A DNA stretch of 34,005 bases, taken from Clostridia bacterium (lineage in GTDB: Bacteria > Bacillota > Clostridia > Oscillospirales > CAG-272). Numbering within the stretch: the first letter of the stretch is position 1; every line of letters begins with the position of its first letter. The stretch lies in the NCBI GenBank assembly GCA_017481225.1, contig JAFUPM010000068.1, forward strand, positions 1 to 34,005. Reading direction: 5' to 3'. Positions 16,058 to 24,267 of the stretch are shown here, in pieces. The notes below the pieces were generated by a model. It did not search any database. It saw only the letters and a list, made by a program, of their open reading frames with translations, and was not told the DNA's origin. A program made the position numbers and the translations under genes.

Positions 16058-16600
16058 TTTGGCTGACACATTTTGACGGGAGCGTGTTCCCCGAACGGCG
16101 ACCTGCGAAAAAGCAGGTCACCGAACGATGTTTGCCCTTGCGTGCAAGTGATGTCGGCTTCGCCTAATGATGTAGTCTTCGGCAATGATGTAGTGCCTAC
16201 GGCACAATGGGCAAACATCACATCATTGCGACCAACGGACGCAACATCATTACGAACGAAGTGAGTAACATCACTTTTGCGTAAGCAAAAACATCATTCC
16301 GTTTACTCCCTCCGACGTATGTATATACGCCTATACTCCCTGCTCGCTCGCCGAGAAACTCGGCGGCACTACGTGCTTGTTTCGCCAAAAGCGAAACGCT
16401 CGCGGAGCAATCTGCGCTCGCTCGCTTACAAGCAAGCTTGCAGACTCGCTTCGCTTGATTATCGTACCTAAACGAAAAGTCCCGTCTAAAATCTGCCTAG
16501 CCAAATGGCGTTGGCTTGTGTCGCATCAAGACAAAGTCTAGTATACCATTTGTTTACGAGCTTATCTTGAAAAACGAGCATATCAACAAGTCAAAGTCTT
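16058..16600. repeat. Palindrome-rich MITE-like block between convergent genes
   Basis: This 540-base non-coding stretch is packed with short inverted repeats. TGATGT motifs occur at 16149, 16168 and 16186 (plus GATGT at 16127). The reverse complement ACATCA occurs at 16215, 16220, 16244, 16268 and 16291, so the block is symmetric around about 16205. GATGTTTGCCC (16127-16137) pairs exactly with GGGCAAACATC (16209-16219). Small hairpins sit between the motifs: GACCTGC/GCAGGTC (16100-16119), GTGCC/GGCAC (16193-16205), TTTTGC/GCAAAA (16275-16290). The right half (16340-16460) holds further palindromes such as GCCGAG/CTCGGC and TTTCGC/GCGAAA. There is no transposase. It resembles a miniature inverted-repeat element. 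Confidence 0.7.
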
Positions 16601-16604
16601 GCAT

Positions 16605-16640
16605 AAAAAGCTCCCCTACGGAAAATCCGCAGGGGAGCTT
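16605..16640 (-). terminator. Intrinsic terminator of the glycosidase/amidohydrolase operon
   Basis: The stem AAGCTCCCCT (16608-16617) pairs with AGGGGAGCTT (16631-16640), with an inner CGGA/TCCG stem. On the minus strand it is followed by a short U tract, ending the operon 19 bases after the M20 stop codon. Confidence 0.75.
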
Positions 16641-16658
16641 CGTATTTATTTAATTATC

Positions 16659-18047
16659 TTATTTAATTATCACACCGCCGTCGGGAAGATATTCTATTCT
16701 GTCAGCCCTCCGCCTCATTTTATCCTGATGCGCAAGGAAATCCTCCTTGGACGAAAATTCGGGAGAGTAGTCCGAAATTATCTCTTTCGCTCTCCTTGCG
16801 CCGTCACCGAGCAGAAGGGTGAGCATCGTCAGCTGCCACTTTGCGTTAGTCACGCAAGCGGTCTCGGGGTCAACTATTCTATAATCGTCGCCGTGACCGC
16901 GACCCGTCGAGCCGCTGAGATAAGGGTGGAGTGTAGGCATAATAGCCGACAAATCCCCAAGGTCCATGCTTCCTCCTCCCACGCCTCCGCGCCCGAAGGA
17001 GCATTTCTTCCTCTCAAGGCTGGTGTGAGGCGCCAGCAAATCGTAAGCCTCTACTGCCAGCTCGCCGAGCAGTCCGTTCTGATAGAGTGGAGCGTAACCC
17101 GGCTCGTCCCATATCTCCACACCGACGCCGAAGGACAGCGCCGCGCCGATAAGTGCGCGGTCAATCTTTTGATTTTCTCTATCCAGAGCCTCGAAGCTTG
17201 CGGCTCTCAGCACGCTTTCAATTACAGCCGTATCGGGAATATTATTGACACCCGAGCCGCCCGAGGTCATAATAGGATGCCACTTCACCGAGTCACGTGG
17301 ATTAAAGGTTTCTCTCAGCGCGTTAATGGAGTTTATGGCAGAGGTCGCTGCATAAAGAGCATTTTTGCCGAGCCAAGGCGCGCCGCTTGCGTGGGCAGTC
17401 TTTCCCTTGAAGGTAATCTTCTTGGAGATAAATCCAAGTGAGCGGCTGTCAATGTTAACGTAAGCGCCGCTTGAGGTCGCTCCCGTGCTCATATGTACCA
17501 TAAAGGCGAGGTCAACACCGTCGAAATAACCTCGCGCGAGAAATTCGCTCTTTCCGCCAAGGTATCTTATAACGCCTGCATCGCGCAGCCCCTGTCTGTA
17601 TTCAATATCAAGGCACTCCTCCGCAGGCACAACGCATAACCTGATTCTGCCGCTAAGTCGGGAAAGCACCTCGGGGTCCTTTAACGCCGCCGCCACGCCC
17701 AGCATTGCCGCGCACTGTGTATTATGACCGCAGGCGTGAGCTGCGCCGCTTTTAGGGTCGGCATCCGGGTGGGAGGGACAGATAACCGCGTCAAGCTCGG
17801 CAAGCACTAACACCTCAGGACCCTCTCTGCCCGTATTAACGACGGTATAGAAGCCGGGAATATCTTGGGCAAGGGTCAGCTCATATCCTAAGCTTCGGAA
17901 CCCCATCTCCATATACTCCGAGCTTTTCCATTCCTTAAACCCAAGCTCGGGCATACCCCAAAGCTCTCTTTCGGCTTTAAGAATCATCTCCCGTTTTTCA
18001 TCAAGTACGCGAATAATTTGCTTCAAAGCATTTTTCGTATCTCTCAT
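16659..18047 (-). CDS. M20-family amidohydrolase (AbgB-like)
   Basis: 462 residues, a cytoplasmic zinc-type amidohydrolase of peptidase family M20, closest in pattern to AbgB (p-aminobenzoyl-glutamate hydrolase subunit) and related N-acyl amino-acid deacylases. Metal/catalytic motifs visible: HACGHN at 104-109, PAEE at 141-144 (catalytic Glu region), and the late GHGDDYRIVD segment. A dimerisation lid domain occupies the middle (about 190-310, starting near ISKKITFKGKTAHASG). It would cleave an amide bond in a small N-acyl or peptide-like substrate; substrate not predictable. The start was set at 18047 because GGGGAGATG lies just upstream; an in-frame TTG at 18062 would overlap that site. It follows the GH42-like gene by 26 bases, so both are one operon. 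Confidence 0.85.
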   Translation of the reverse strand: MRDTKNALKQIIRVLDEKREMILKAERELWGMPELGFKEWKSSEYMEMGFRSLGYELTLAQDIPGFYTVVNTGREGPEVLVLAELDAVICPSHPDADPKSGAAHACGHNTQCAAMLGVAAALKDPEVLSRLSGRIRLCVVPAEECLDIEYRQGLRDAGVIRYLGGKSEFLARGYFDGVDLAFMVHMSTGATSSGAYVNIDSRSLGFISKKITFKGKTAHASGAPWLGKNALYAATSAINSINALRETFNPRDSVKWHPIMTSGGSGVNNIPDTAVIESVLRAASFEALDRENQKIDRALIGAALSFGVGVEIWDEPGYAPLYQNGLLGELAVEAYDLLAPHTSLERKKCSFGRGGVGGGSMDLGDLSAIMPTLHPYLSGSTGRGHGDDYRIVDPETACVTNAKWQLTMLTLLLGDGARRAKEIISDYSPEFSSKEDFLAHQDKMRRRADRIEYLPDGGVIIK

Positions 18048-18073
18048 TTTACATCTCCCCAAAAAGGCTGTAA

Positions 18074-20176
18074 CTATAGTATTCGCTCTCCGTCTCTTAT
18101 ATCAAATACTGCGCTCTCAAAGTCGCAGGATTTGAATTTTATCTCGCGCCCATCCTTGAGCTTCAGCGTCTTTTCGCCCTCCGACTGTGAGTTATAGAGA
18201 ACGTAATTACCCGAAGCGAGCATCGGGTCGCCGACCTCGTTATAGAAATGCACCCCTGCAAGGCTGAATATTTCCCTCGCCAGCTTAAGGGGCAGATAGG
18301 GCAGGGCAACGTAAACCGAATTACCCAGCCTTGCCGCGCCGACCTCACCGTTATCAAGCCTCGCCATAGCAATAGCCTCGGGGCTTTTGACGGAGAATAC
18401 AGGGTAAGCCGCAGCGTCAAGCTTGAAGCTCTCCTCGTCCGACGAAAGCGTAAGGACCTCGGCATCGCACCGTGAAACACTCATACCCACCGCGTCACGG
18501 ATATTATCGGTCGAGAGGCTCTTACCGTCACAGTAGCCGGCACCGTGCAAAAATACGCACGTCGCGCCCTTGCACCGTGTTTTTATTATCTCTCTCGTTT
18601 TCTTGGAAAGCATTCCGCAGTCAAAGAAAACTATGCATTTGTATTTCTCTATCTCGCAGATATCAAGCTCCGTAGTGTAGATACAGTCGTACACTGCGCC
18701 CGTTCTGGCAATTCCCTCGAACAGCTGAAGCTCTACCCTCTCGAAGTCCTTGATATAGCGGTAATACTTCGCCTCCGCACTGTGAACTATAAGAACGTCT
18801 GCCGCGCCATTATGTTCTTCTGCCGTAAATCTATCCCCGAATTTTTTGATTTTCTCAATTTCATCAAGCATCTTCGGGTCGTCCCACCAGCCACGCTTTC
18901 TGTAAATGCTTGTAACCTCAGGCGAGGTAGTACCGCCCATAAGCACGATTATCCAATGCTTTGGCACAAGTCTGTGGTCGTAGAACCAGAAGCCGTGACC
19001 GCCGAAGAGTGGCTGCAGAGTGTTTCGCCTGAGATTGGCAAGATTTTTCGTAAAGTTTTCCTCCGTTCCGCCGCCCTTGACCTCAACGCCGAAGGGATAT
19101 TGGTCCATCTCCGTCAGCCATAGCTTTCCCCTTAGTCTGTGGGACTCAAGGAGGGCTCTCTGCATAGGCACACCTGTCGGCAGTCTGTTCTCCATATAAC
19201 AGAATGGGCCGCAAATATAATCGATGTAGGGTGAGCTGTAAATATCCGAAATATTGAGATGACCGCCTATAACCGCGTTGTCGCCTGTTGCAACTATATA
19301 TCCGTAGAAGGCTCCGCAAAGCATATTTGGAGCGACTTCCTTTGTTATCTTGGCAAAGTGCAATATTGCATTGCTAGTTACCCTTTGGTTTGCCATTTGA
19401 GAATCAATAACGCCTATATTCTTTTTAGGGTCGCGGAAAATGCCGTCATCTAAAGGATAGAAAGGCTCGGGAGTGTAGGGGACGGTGTCAAAGTCGAGAG
19501 TCACGTCACCGTAAGCCTCTCTCAGAGCTTCCTTCGTCACGTATTTTTCACGAAGGTAATTTGCGAAATTTCTCTTCATAGGCTCCGAAACGTCAACGCC
19601 CCAGGCGTGCCACTCTCCGTTTTTGCCGCAGGCAAGCTGAATACCGATAATCCCCTCGGCGGCTCTCGTGCCCTCAAGAGACAGCAAAAACTGCTTTAGA
19701 ATTTCCGCGCCCTCTGCGAGCCACTTCTCCGAGGCAAGGCTTGCTCTTATATCCATTTTTCCGTCGGTACGGATAAGCCTGTCCTGCTCTCCGTCGTCGT
19801 AGCCGGGCGCGTCCCCATCGGGAGTACGGTACATGACACACTCGCCGGGGTTGTCCCTCATCCACCAGTAGGGCGCGTTTATATGAAGCCTCAGCAGCAC
19901 CTTAGCCTCGGGATTTGCATCCATAACGGACTCAATTTCGGCATGTATTGCCTCGGGGTCGTAGGGCGACACCCTATGCCAGCCCAGATGCAAAGAGGAG
20001 TCTGCCGTAACTATATTTATACCCCTCTCGCCAAAGGCTCTGATATTTTTGTATGCGTAGTGGGAGTTAGCCGCCGCGGCAGGGAAGTCGCTTAAACCGT
20101 AAATTATCGGAGAGGTTCGCTCCCCGTCGATATAAAGCTGCGGTCTTCCGCCCTCGGTTATTATTTGTGCAGACAT
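18074..20176 (-). CDS. GH42-like glycoside hydrolase (putative beta-galactosidase)
   Basis: 700 residues without a signal peptide, so cytoplasmic. The N-terminal 400 residues form a TIM-barrel of clan GH-A type resembling GH42: GLSDFPAAAANSHYAYKNIRA, RGINIVTAD, LLRLHINAPYWW. The segment GIQLACGKNGEWHAWGV (178-194) occupies the acid/base position (E188 candidate), followed by the family-like ANYLREKYVTKEALREAYG. LWLTEMDQYPFG (352-363) supplies the candidate nucleophile E356. A glutamine-amidotransferase-like (trimerisation-type) domain follows (about 450-600), then a short beta domain. Expected reaction: hydrolysis of a beta-galactoside or related glycoside. The start has a strong ribosome binding site (AAGGAGGG, 4 bases). 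It is transcribed divergently from the SPFH gene across a tandem repeat array. Confidence 0.75.
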   Translation of the reverse strand: MSAQIITEGGRPQLYIDGERTSPIIYGLSDFPAAAANSHYAYKNIRAFGERGINIVTADSSLHLGWHRVSPYDPEAIHAEIESVMDANPEAKVLLRLHINAPYWWMRDNPGECVMYRTPDGDAPGYDDGEQDRLIRTDGKMDIRASLASEKWLAEGAEILKQFLLSLEGTRAAEGIIGIQLACGKNGEWHAWGVDVSEPMKRNFANYLREKYVTKEALREAYGDVTLDFDTVPYTPEPFYPLDDGIFRDPKKNIGVIDSQMANQRVTSNAILHFAKITKEVAPNMLCGAFYGYIVATGDNAVIGGHLNISDIYSSPYIDYICGPFCYMENRLPTGVPMQRALLESHRLRGKLWLTEMDQYPFGVEVKGGGTEENFTKNLANLRRNTLQPLFGGHGFWFYDHRLVPKHWIIVLMGGTTSPEVTSIYRKRGWWDDPKMLDEIEKIKKFGDRFTAEEHNGAADVLIVHSAEAKYYRYIKDFERVELQLFEGIARTGAVYDCIYTTELDICEIEKYKCIVFFDCGMLSKKTREIIKTRCKGATCVFLHGAGYCDGKSLSTDNIRDAVGMSVSRCDAEVLTLSSDEESFKLDAAAYPVFSVKSPEAIAMARLDNGEVGAARLGNSVYVALPYLPLKLAREIFSLAGVHFYNEVGDPMLASGNYVLYNSQSEGEKTLKLKDGREIKFKSCDFESAVFDIRDGERIL

Positions 20177-20212
20177 AATACCCTCCTTCAGGTTGTGTAA
20201 TGTATTATAACT

Positions 20213-20241
20213 ATTATAACATTGTTTGGGTAAAATTTCAA
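20213..20241 (-). promoter_or_regulatory. Promoter of the glycosidase/amidohydrolase operon
   Basis: On the minus strand, TTGAAA (20236-20241) and TATAAT (20213-20218) with a 17-base spacer. The -35 box overlaps GTAAAATTTCA (20230-20240, plus strand), a near match to the palindrome upstream of paralogs 1 and 2, which could indicate shared regulation. Confidence 0.7.
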
Positions 20242-20279
20242 CCGAGTAAATCAGCTCACCACTCTACTTTTTTTATCGG

Positions 20280-20546
20280 TTACGGGTAAATCGCGTCAGA
20301 CCCTTAGACAAAAATCTACCCATAGGCTATAAAAGCCCCCGAGCTTACGGGCAAATCGCAGCAGACCTTTTGGCAAAAATCTACCTACAGGCTCTAAAAG
20401 CCCCCGAGCTTACGGGCAAATCGCGGCAGACCCTTAGACAAAAATCTACCCACAGGCTCTAAAAGCCCCCGAGCTTACGAGCAAAACGCGTCAGACCCTT
20501 AGACAAAAATCTACCCATAGGCTATAAAAGTCCCCGAGCTTACGGG
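20280..20546. repeat. 65-base tandem repeat array
   Basis: Four complete units begin with TTACGGG or TTACGAG at 20280, 20345, 20410 and 20475, exactly 65 bases apart, with a 7-base fifth start at 20540. Each unit contains TCAGACCCTTAGACAAAAATC-like sequence and a short hairpin (GGCT...AGCC) before CCCCCGAGC. Units differ at a few scattered positions. There is no conserved-repeat/variable-spacer pattern, so it is not CRISPR. It lies between divergent promoters. Confidence 0.9.
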
Positions 20547-20588
20547 AAAAACAGTTACGTAATGCCGTAATAATTAACAGCCCACGTC

Positions 20589-20617
20589 TTGACAACGCTT
20601 CGAGTTTATTGTAAAAT
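20589..20617 (+). promoter_or_regulatory. Promoter of the SPFH gene
   Basis: TTGACA (20589-20594) and TAAAAT (20612-20617), 17-base spacer, 33 bases before the start codon, with AAGAGAGGT as ribosome binding site. Confidence 0.75.
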
Positions 20618-20650
20618 AAAAGAAAAACTCAATTAAGAGAGGTACATAAA

Positions 20651-21910
20651 ATGGGAATTATCAAAGCTACTTTTTCAGCAATAGGCGGCGCACTTGCCGA
20701 CTCGTGGCAGGAGGTTATAGAGGCTGACTCTATGAGCGACACCACCGTCTTTTGTAAGGGCGTTAAGGTTCGCGCAGGCGACAAACGCTCAAGCAATAAA
20801 AAGGGAACTGCCGACACCATATCTAACGGATCTGTTATTCACGTATATCCAGGGCAGTTTATGATGCTCGTAGAGGGCGGTAAGATAATCGACTTTACCG
20901 CCGAGGAGGGTTATTATAAGGTAGACAACTCCGCCGCCCCCTCGCTCTTTGCAGGTCAGTTCGGCGAGTCACTTAAGGACGCCTTCCGCCGCATTAAGTT
21001 CGGCGGCACACCCTCCTACTCGCAGAAGGCATTCTTTATCAATCTCCAGGAGATAAAGGGAATTCGCTTCGGCACCAGAACCCCCGTCAACTATTTTGAC
21101 AGCTTCTATAACGCGGAGCTGTTCTTAAGAGCCCACGGCACCTATTCCATCAAAATCACCGACCCCGTGAAGTTCTATACCGAGGTTATTCCGAAAAATG
21201 CAGACAGAGTGGACATAAACGAGATAAACGAGCAGTATCTCTCCGAGTTCCTCGAGGCACTTACGGCTGCTATCAACAAAATGAGCGTTGACGGTATCCG
21301 TATTTCCCACGTAGCCTCCAAATCCCGTGAGCTTTCCTCCTATATGGCGTCGGAGCTTGACGAGGGCTGGAAGTGCGCGCGCGGCTTTGAGGTGCAGTCG
21401 GTAGGCGTTGCAAGCGTCTCCTACGACGACGAGTCCAAGGAGCTTATCAATATGCGCAATAAAGGCGCAATGCTGGGTGACCCGAACGTCAGGGAAGGGT
21501 ACGTGCAGGGCTCGGTTGCCCGCGGCTTCGAGGCTGCAGGCTCTAACACGGGCGGCGCTGCTAATGCCTTTGTCGGTATGGGAATGGGTATGGGAGCAGG
21601 CGGAGGATTTATGGCATCCGCATCTGAAACCAACCGCCGACAGATGGAACGCGAGGCTGCAAAGCCTCAGGCAAAGAATGGCTGGAGCTGCTCCTGCGGT
21701 AACGTAAACGAGGGCAACTTCTGCTCAAGCTGCGGCGCGAAAAAGCCCGCAGCCGACTCCTGGACTTGCGCCTGCGGCTGCACCTCAACGGGTAAATTCT
21801 GCCCCGAGTGCGGCTCACCCCGTCCTGCTGCAAGCTGGTTCTGCACCGACTGCGGTAAGGAGAATTCCGCATCATCTAAGTTCTGCTCCGAGTGCGGCAA
21901 GAAAAGATAA
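20651..21910 (+). CDS. SPFH/Band-7 protein with C-terminal zinc ribbons (YdjI-like)
   Basis: 419 residues. Residues about 30-290 match the bacterial SPFH family that includes B. subtilis YdjI, often mislabelled virion core protein: KKGTADTISNGSVIHVYPGQFMMLVEGG, then SLKDAFRRIKFGG and GTYSIKITDPVKFY. A Gly/Met/Ala-rich linker follows (GMGMGMGAGGG), then three Cys-pair zinc ribbons at the C-terminus (SCSCG..FCSSCG, TCACG..FCPECG, FCTDCG..FCSECG), each binding one zinc. There is no transmembrane helix; such proteins associate with the membrane face through partners and have been linked to envelope-stress handling and flotillin-like scaffolds. It is followed by another zinc-ribbon protein and a TPM-domain membrane protein, a partnership seen repeatedly in Bacillota. 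Confidence 0.85.
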   Translation: MGIIKATFSAIGGALADSWQEVIEADSMSDTTVFCKGVKVRAGDKRSSNKKGTADTISNGSVIHVYPGQFMMLVEGGKIIDFTAEEGYYKVDNSAAPSLFAGQFGESLKDAFRRIKFGGTPSYSQKAFFINLQEIKGIRFGTRTPVNYFDSFYNAELFLRAHGTYSIKITDPVKFYTEVIPKNADRVDINEINEQYLSEFLEALTAAINKMSVDGIRISHVASKSRELSSYMASELDEGWKCARGFEVQSVGVASVSYDDESKELINMRNKGAMLGDPNVREGYVQGSVARGFEAAGSNTGGAANAFVGMGMGMGAGGGFMASASETNRRQMEREAAKPQAKNGWSCSCGNVNEGNFCSSCGAKKPAADSWTCACGCTSTGKFCPECGSPRPAASWFCTDCGKENSASSKFCSECGKKR

Positions 21911-21939
21911 ATGACCCGAAAATCCCCCTTGGGCTATCA

Positions 21940-21964
21940 AGAATTGGTATAACAATTCTATAAT
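21940..21964 (+). promoter_or_regulatory. Inverted repeat overlapping a -10-like box
   Basis: AGAATTG (21940-21946) and CAATTCT (21953-21959) form a perfect 7-base inverted repeat with a 6-base gap. A TATAAT (21959-21964) directly abuts it. No good -35 is visible. It could be an operator/promoter for the gene at 22026. Confidence 0.4.
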
Positions 21965-22025
21965 TCTGCCTAAGTATAACACACGAAAACCGAGAATTAT
22001 TTATTTTTCAAAGAGAGGTAAGCCT

Positions 22026-23066
22026 ATGAGCGCTACCGTAACCTATAAATGCCCGAACTGCGGTGCAGGACTTATTTTCGACGCGGAAAACCAGAATTTC
22101 AAATGTGAGTTCTGTCTTTCCTCCTTTGCCGAGGATGAGCTTCGCGCAATCGACGGAGCAGAAGAGGCGAGTGTCGGATGTGAGAGCGAGTTTTCCGACG
22201 AGATACGCGAGTATCACTGCTCAAGCTGCGGCGCCGAGGTCATAACCGACAAGTCCACAGTCGCGGATATTTGCTACTACTGTCACAATCCCATCGTCCT
22301 CTCCGAGCGCGTCTCGGGAGTCTTCAAGCCCTCGAAAATCGTTCCCTTTAAGTTTAATAAGGAAGAAGCCAAGGAGACCTTCCTCCGCTACTGTAAGAAA
22401 AAATGGTTCCTTCCGAAGGACTATTTCAGCCCCGAGCATACCGACAAGATTTCGGGCGTTTACTACCCCTTCTACGTAGTAGACTCCGATACCACAGCCC
22501 GTATGTCTGCCACAGCCCACAGGGTCCGCAGCTGGCGCGCAGGGAATTACAGATACACCGAAACCTCCGTCTTTGCCGTAAAGCGCGGCGGTGAAATACA
22601 CTTTGAGGACATAACCGCCTCAGCCCTCTCCGAGGAGGATAAGGCAATGCTTGAGGGCATATTACCTTACCCCTTGAACGAGCATACGGACTTCAGTATC
22701 CCCTATCTGCAGGGCTACACGGCTAAAAAGCGCAACCTTTCCCGTGAGGATTTGGACGGTGAGATAAGAGGCAGAATGAGAGAGTATGCCGAGACCCTGC
22801 TTTCGGATACCGTAAACGGCTACAGCTCTATTGTCTCCCGCAATACCGACTCCACCTGCAGGGCGGAGCATTGGGAGTACACCCTTATGCCTATCTGGAT
22901 ACTCACCTACAAAAGAAAGGGCAAAAATTACACCTACGCGATGAACGGCTCAACGGGAAAAATCTACGGTGAGCTGCCCGTCAGCATACCGAAGCTCTCG
23001 CTCTTTGCAGGAGCCGTTGCGGCTGTAACCTGGCTGCTTACCTTCCTTATAGGAGGCTTGCTGTGA
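22026..23066 (+). CDS. TFIIB-type zinc-ribbon membrane protein
   Basis: 346 residues. Two zinc ribbons lie at the N-terminus: YKCPNCGAG..FKCEFC (about 8-31) and YHCSSCGAEV..ICYYCHNP (about 62-90). A conserved beta-rich region follows with FKPSKIVPFKFNKEEAKE and YYPFYVVDSD, the pattern of zinc-ribbon proteins usually annotated as TFIIB-type or DNA helicase PriA-like in Bacillota, although there is no helicase domain. The C-terminus is a single hydrophobic helix (LFAGAVAAVTWLLTFLIGGLL). Predicted orientation: ribbons in the cytoplasm, C-terminal anchor. Its stop codon overlaps the start of the next gene (TGATG), so the two are translationally coupled. Likely works with the SPFH and TPM neighbours in envelope maintenance; this is inferred from clustering. 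Confidence 0.8.
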   Translation: MSATVTYKCPNCGAGLIFDAENQNFKCEFCLSSFAEDELRAIDGAEEASVGCESEFSDEIREYHCSSCGAEVITDKSTVADICYYCHNPIVLSERVSGVFKPSKIVPFKFNKEEAKETFLRYCKKKWFLPKDYFSPEHTDKISGVYYPFYVVDSDTTARMSATAHRVRSWRAGNYRYTETSVFAVKRGGEIHFEDITASALSEEDKAMLEGILPYPLNEHTDFSIPYLQGYTAKKRNLSREDLDGEIRGRMREYAETLLSDTVNGYSSIVSRNTDSTCRAEHWEYTLMPIWILTYKRKGKNYTYAMNGSTGKIYGELPVSIPKLSLFAGAVAAVTWLLTFLIGGLL

Positions 23067-23791
23067 TGAGAAAAATTGCTTCTGTGTTTTTAATTCTGCT
23101 TCTGTTTATGCCCATAATTTCGACAAATTCCTCCGCTTCGATAAGCAGGATAATTGACGAGGACGGCTTCCTCGGAGGAGATCTCGCAGAGCTTGAAGCC
23201 AAGCTTTATGAAGCCGAAGCGGAATGTGGCATACCTATCCGAATTTACCTATATGACGAAGGCAAGGTCGCCTTCGGCTATTCCGAAAATCATTTACTCA
23301 GAAGCTTCGGCTTCGATACCGACGACGACGTTATCCTTCTTCTCATAACCCGAGAGTATAACACCTATTATTACGAGCTGTTTACCTACGGCGACGGCTA
23401 TGACCTTATATCCGACGCCGCCGCTGACAGGATACTCGATGACAGCGGAGTATACTCTATCAAGCGAGCTGACTTCGGGCAGGGAATTTCCGCCTTCGCC
23501 TCCGTCACCTCTTACGAAGTCCTGGAGGGCAGACGCTCCGCGCGCCTCACCGCTATAATAGTTCCTATCATTTTAGGTATTATCGCAGGCGGCATAGCCT
23601 TCGGCGTCGTTTTCTACCGCTATAAGCGCAAGCTTAAATCCCCCATATATCCTCTCTCAAACTACGCGCGACTTAACCTCACCGTTGCGAGAGACGATTT
23701 TATAACCTCCCACGTCACAAGAGTACGTATTAATACCTCTCAGGGCGGCAGCGGCGGCAGGGGTGGAGGCGGCTCCAGAGGCAGAAGATAG
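23066..23791 (+). CDS. TPM-domain membrane protein
   Basis: 241 residues. A cleavable signal peptide (about 1-25, ASVFLILLLFMPIISTNSSA) is followed by a TPM-type domain (about 28-155): IIDEDGFLGGDLAELEAKLYE, then CGIPIRIYLYD and DDDVILLLITREYNTYYYE. A transmembrane helix (about 163-187, LTAIIVPIILGIIAGGIAFGVV) follows, then a basic cytoplasmic tail ending in a Gly/Arg-rich stretch (GGSGGRGGGGSRGRR). TPM-domain proteins (YgcG-like) carry a similar Gly-rich end. The ATG at 23066 overlaps the preceding stop (TGATG); a GTG one codon earlier (23063) is an alternative with equally good spacing from AGGAGG. Last gene of the SPFH cluster. Confidence 0.8.
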   Translation: MRKIASVFLILLLFMPIISTNSSASISRIIDEDGFLGGDLAELEAKLYEAEAECGIPIRIYLYDEGKVAFGYSENHLLRSFGFDTDDDVILLLITREYNTYYYELFTYGDGYDLISDAAADRILDDSGVYSIKRADFGQGISAFASVTSYEVLEGRRSARLTAIIVPIILGIIAGGIAFGVVFYRYKRKLKSPIYPLSNYARLNLTVARDDFITSHVTRVRINTSQGGSGGRGGGGSRGRR

Positions 23792-23874
23792 CCTATTATC
23801 CGCGGCGCCGGATATTGAGCTTAGCTTTTTGACGGCACACCCCAACCGTAAAAAGTATGCCGCCACCCAAACTA

Positions 23875-23988
23875 CGGCACCCCCGACCTTAAGTACACCA
23901 TCACCCCAAGCGCGGCACCCCCCGACCTTAGGTACACCATCACCCAAAGCACGGCACCCCGACCTTAGGTACACCATCACCCAAAGTA
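23875..23988. repeat. 38-base tandem repeat
   Basis: Three units starting with CGGCAC at 23875, 23913 and 23952 (periods 38, 39, 37) share ACCTTAGGTACACCATCACCC. A partial start is at 23989 and a degenerate unit lies upstream (23832-23874). It is intergenic, in the 476-base gap between the TPM gene and paralog 4. The open frame across it carries no recognisable protein. Confidence 0.8.
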
Positions 23989-24053
23989 CGGCATTTTCCC
24001 CCAAAACCTTGGGAGTAGCCGTCACAATAAAACCGTTTATCACCCCGACTGAC

Positions 24054-24092
24054 AGAGCCCTCGGAAAGCAGCTTTCCGCAGGGCTCTTTTTT
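24054..24092 (+). terminator. Intrinsic terminator of the SPFH cluster
   Basis: AGAGCCCT CGGAAAG (24054-24068) pairs with CTTTCCG c AGGGCTCT (24072-24087), 15 pairs with one bulged C, followed by TTTTTT. It lies about 260 bases after the TPM gene. Confidence 0.85.
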
Positions 24093-24158
24093 CTACTCTC
24101 AGTAGGGAATTGTGCATTTTTCACAAAGCAGGCGCGCAAATATTGTTGCAAATATCAA

Positions 24159-24188
24159 TTGAAATTCTACATTTAAATATGTTAAAAT
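24159..24188 (+). promoter_or_regulatory. Promoter of paralog 4
   Basis: TTGAAA (24159-24164) and TAAAAT (24183-24188), 18-base spacer, about 80 bases before the start codon, directly after the terminator region. No GTAAANTTTAC palindrome is present. Confidence 0.55.
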
Positions 24189-24267
24189 ATATATGCACAG
24201 TTCTGCATTTTTTGCTCTCGCAGGGGAGCAGAGCTATGAAAATATTATTTTGAAAGGAAACAGAGTA

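Noticed and set aside
16073..16471. Two small open frames in the palindromic block
   Set aside because: They are translations of inverted-repeat DNA, have no ribosome binding sites and no similarity to known proteins.
20280..20546. CRISPR array
   Set aside because: The 65-base units are conserved along their full length with no variable spacers, and no cas genes are present; it is a plain tandem repeat.
23763..24176. 137-residue open frame after the TPM gene
   Set aside because: It consists of the translated 38-base tandem repeat plus the terminator and starts within the TPM gene; no protein features.
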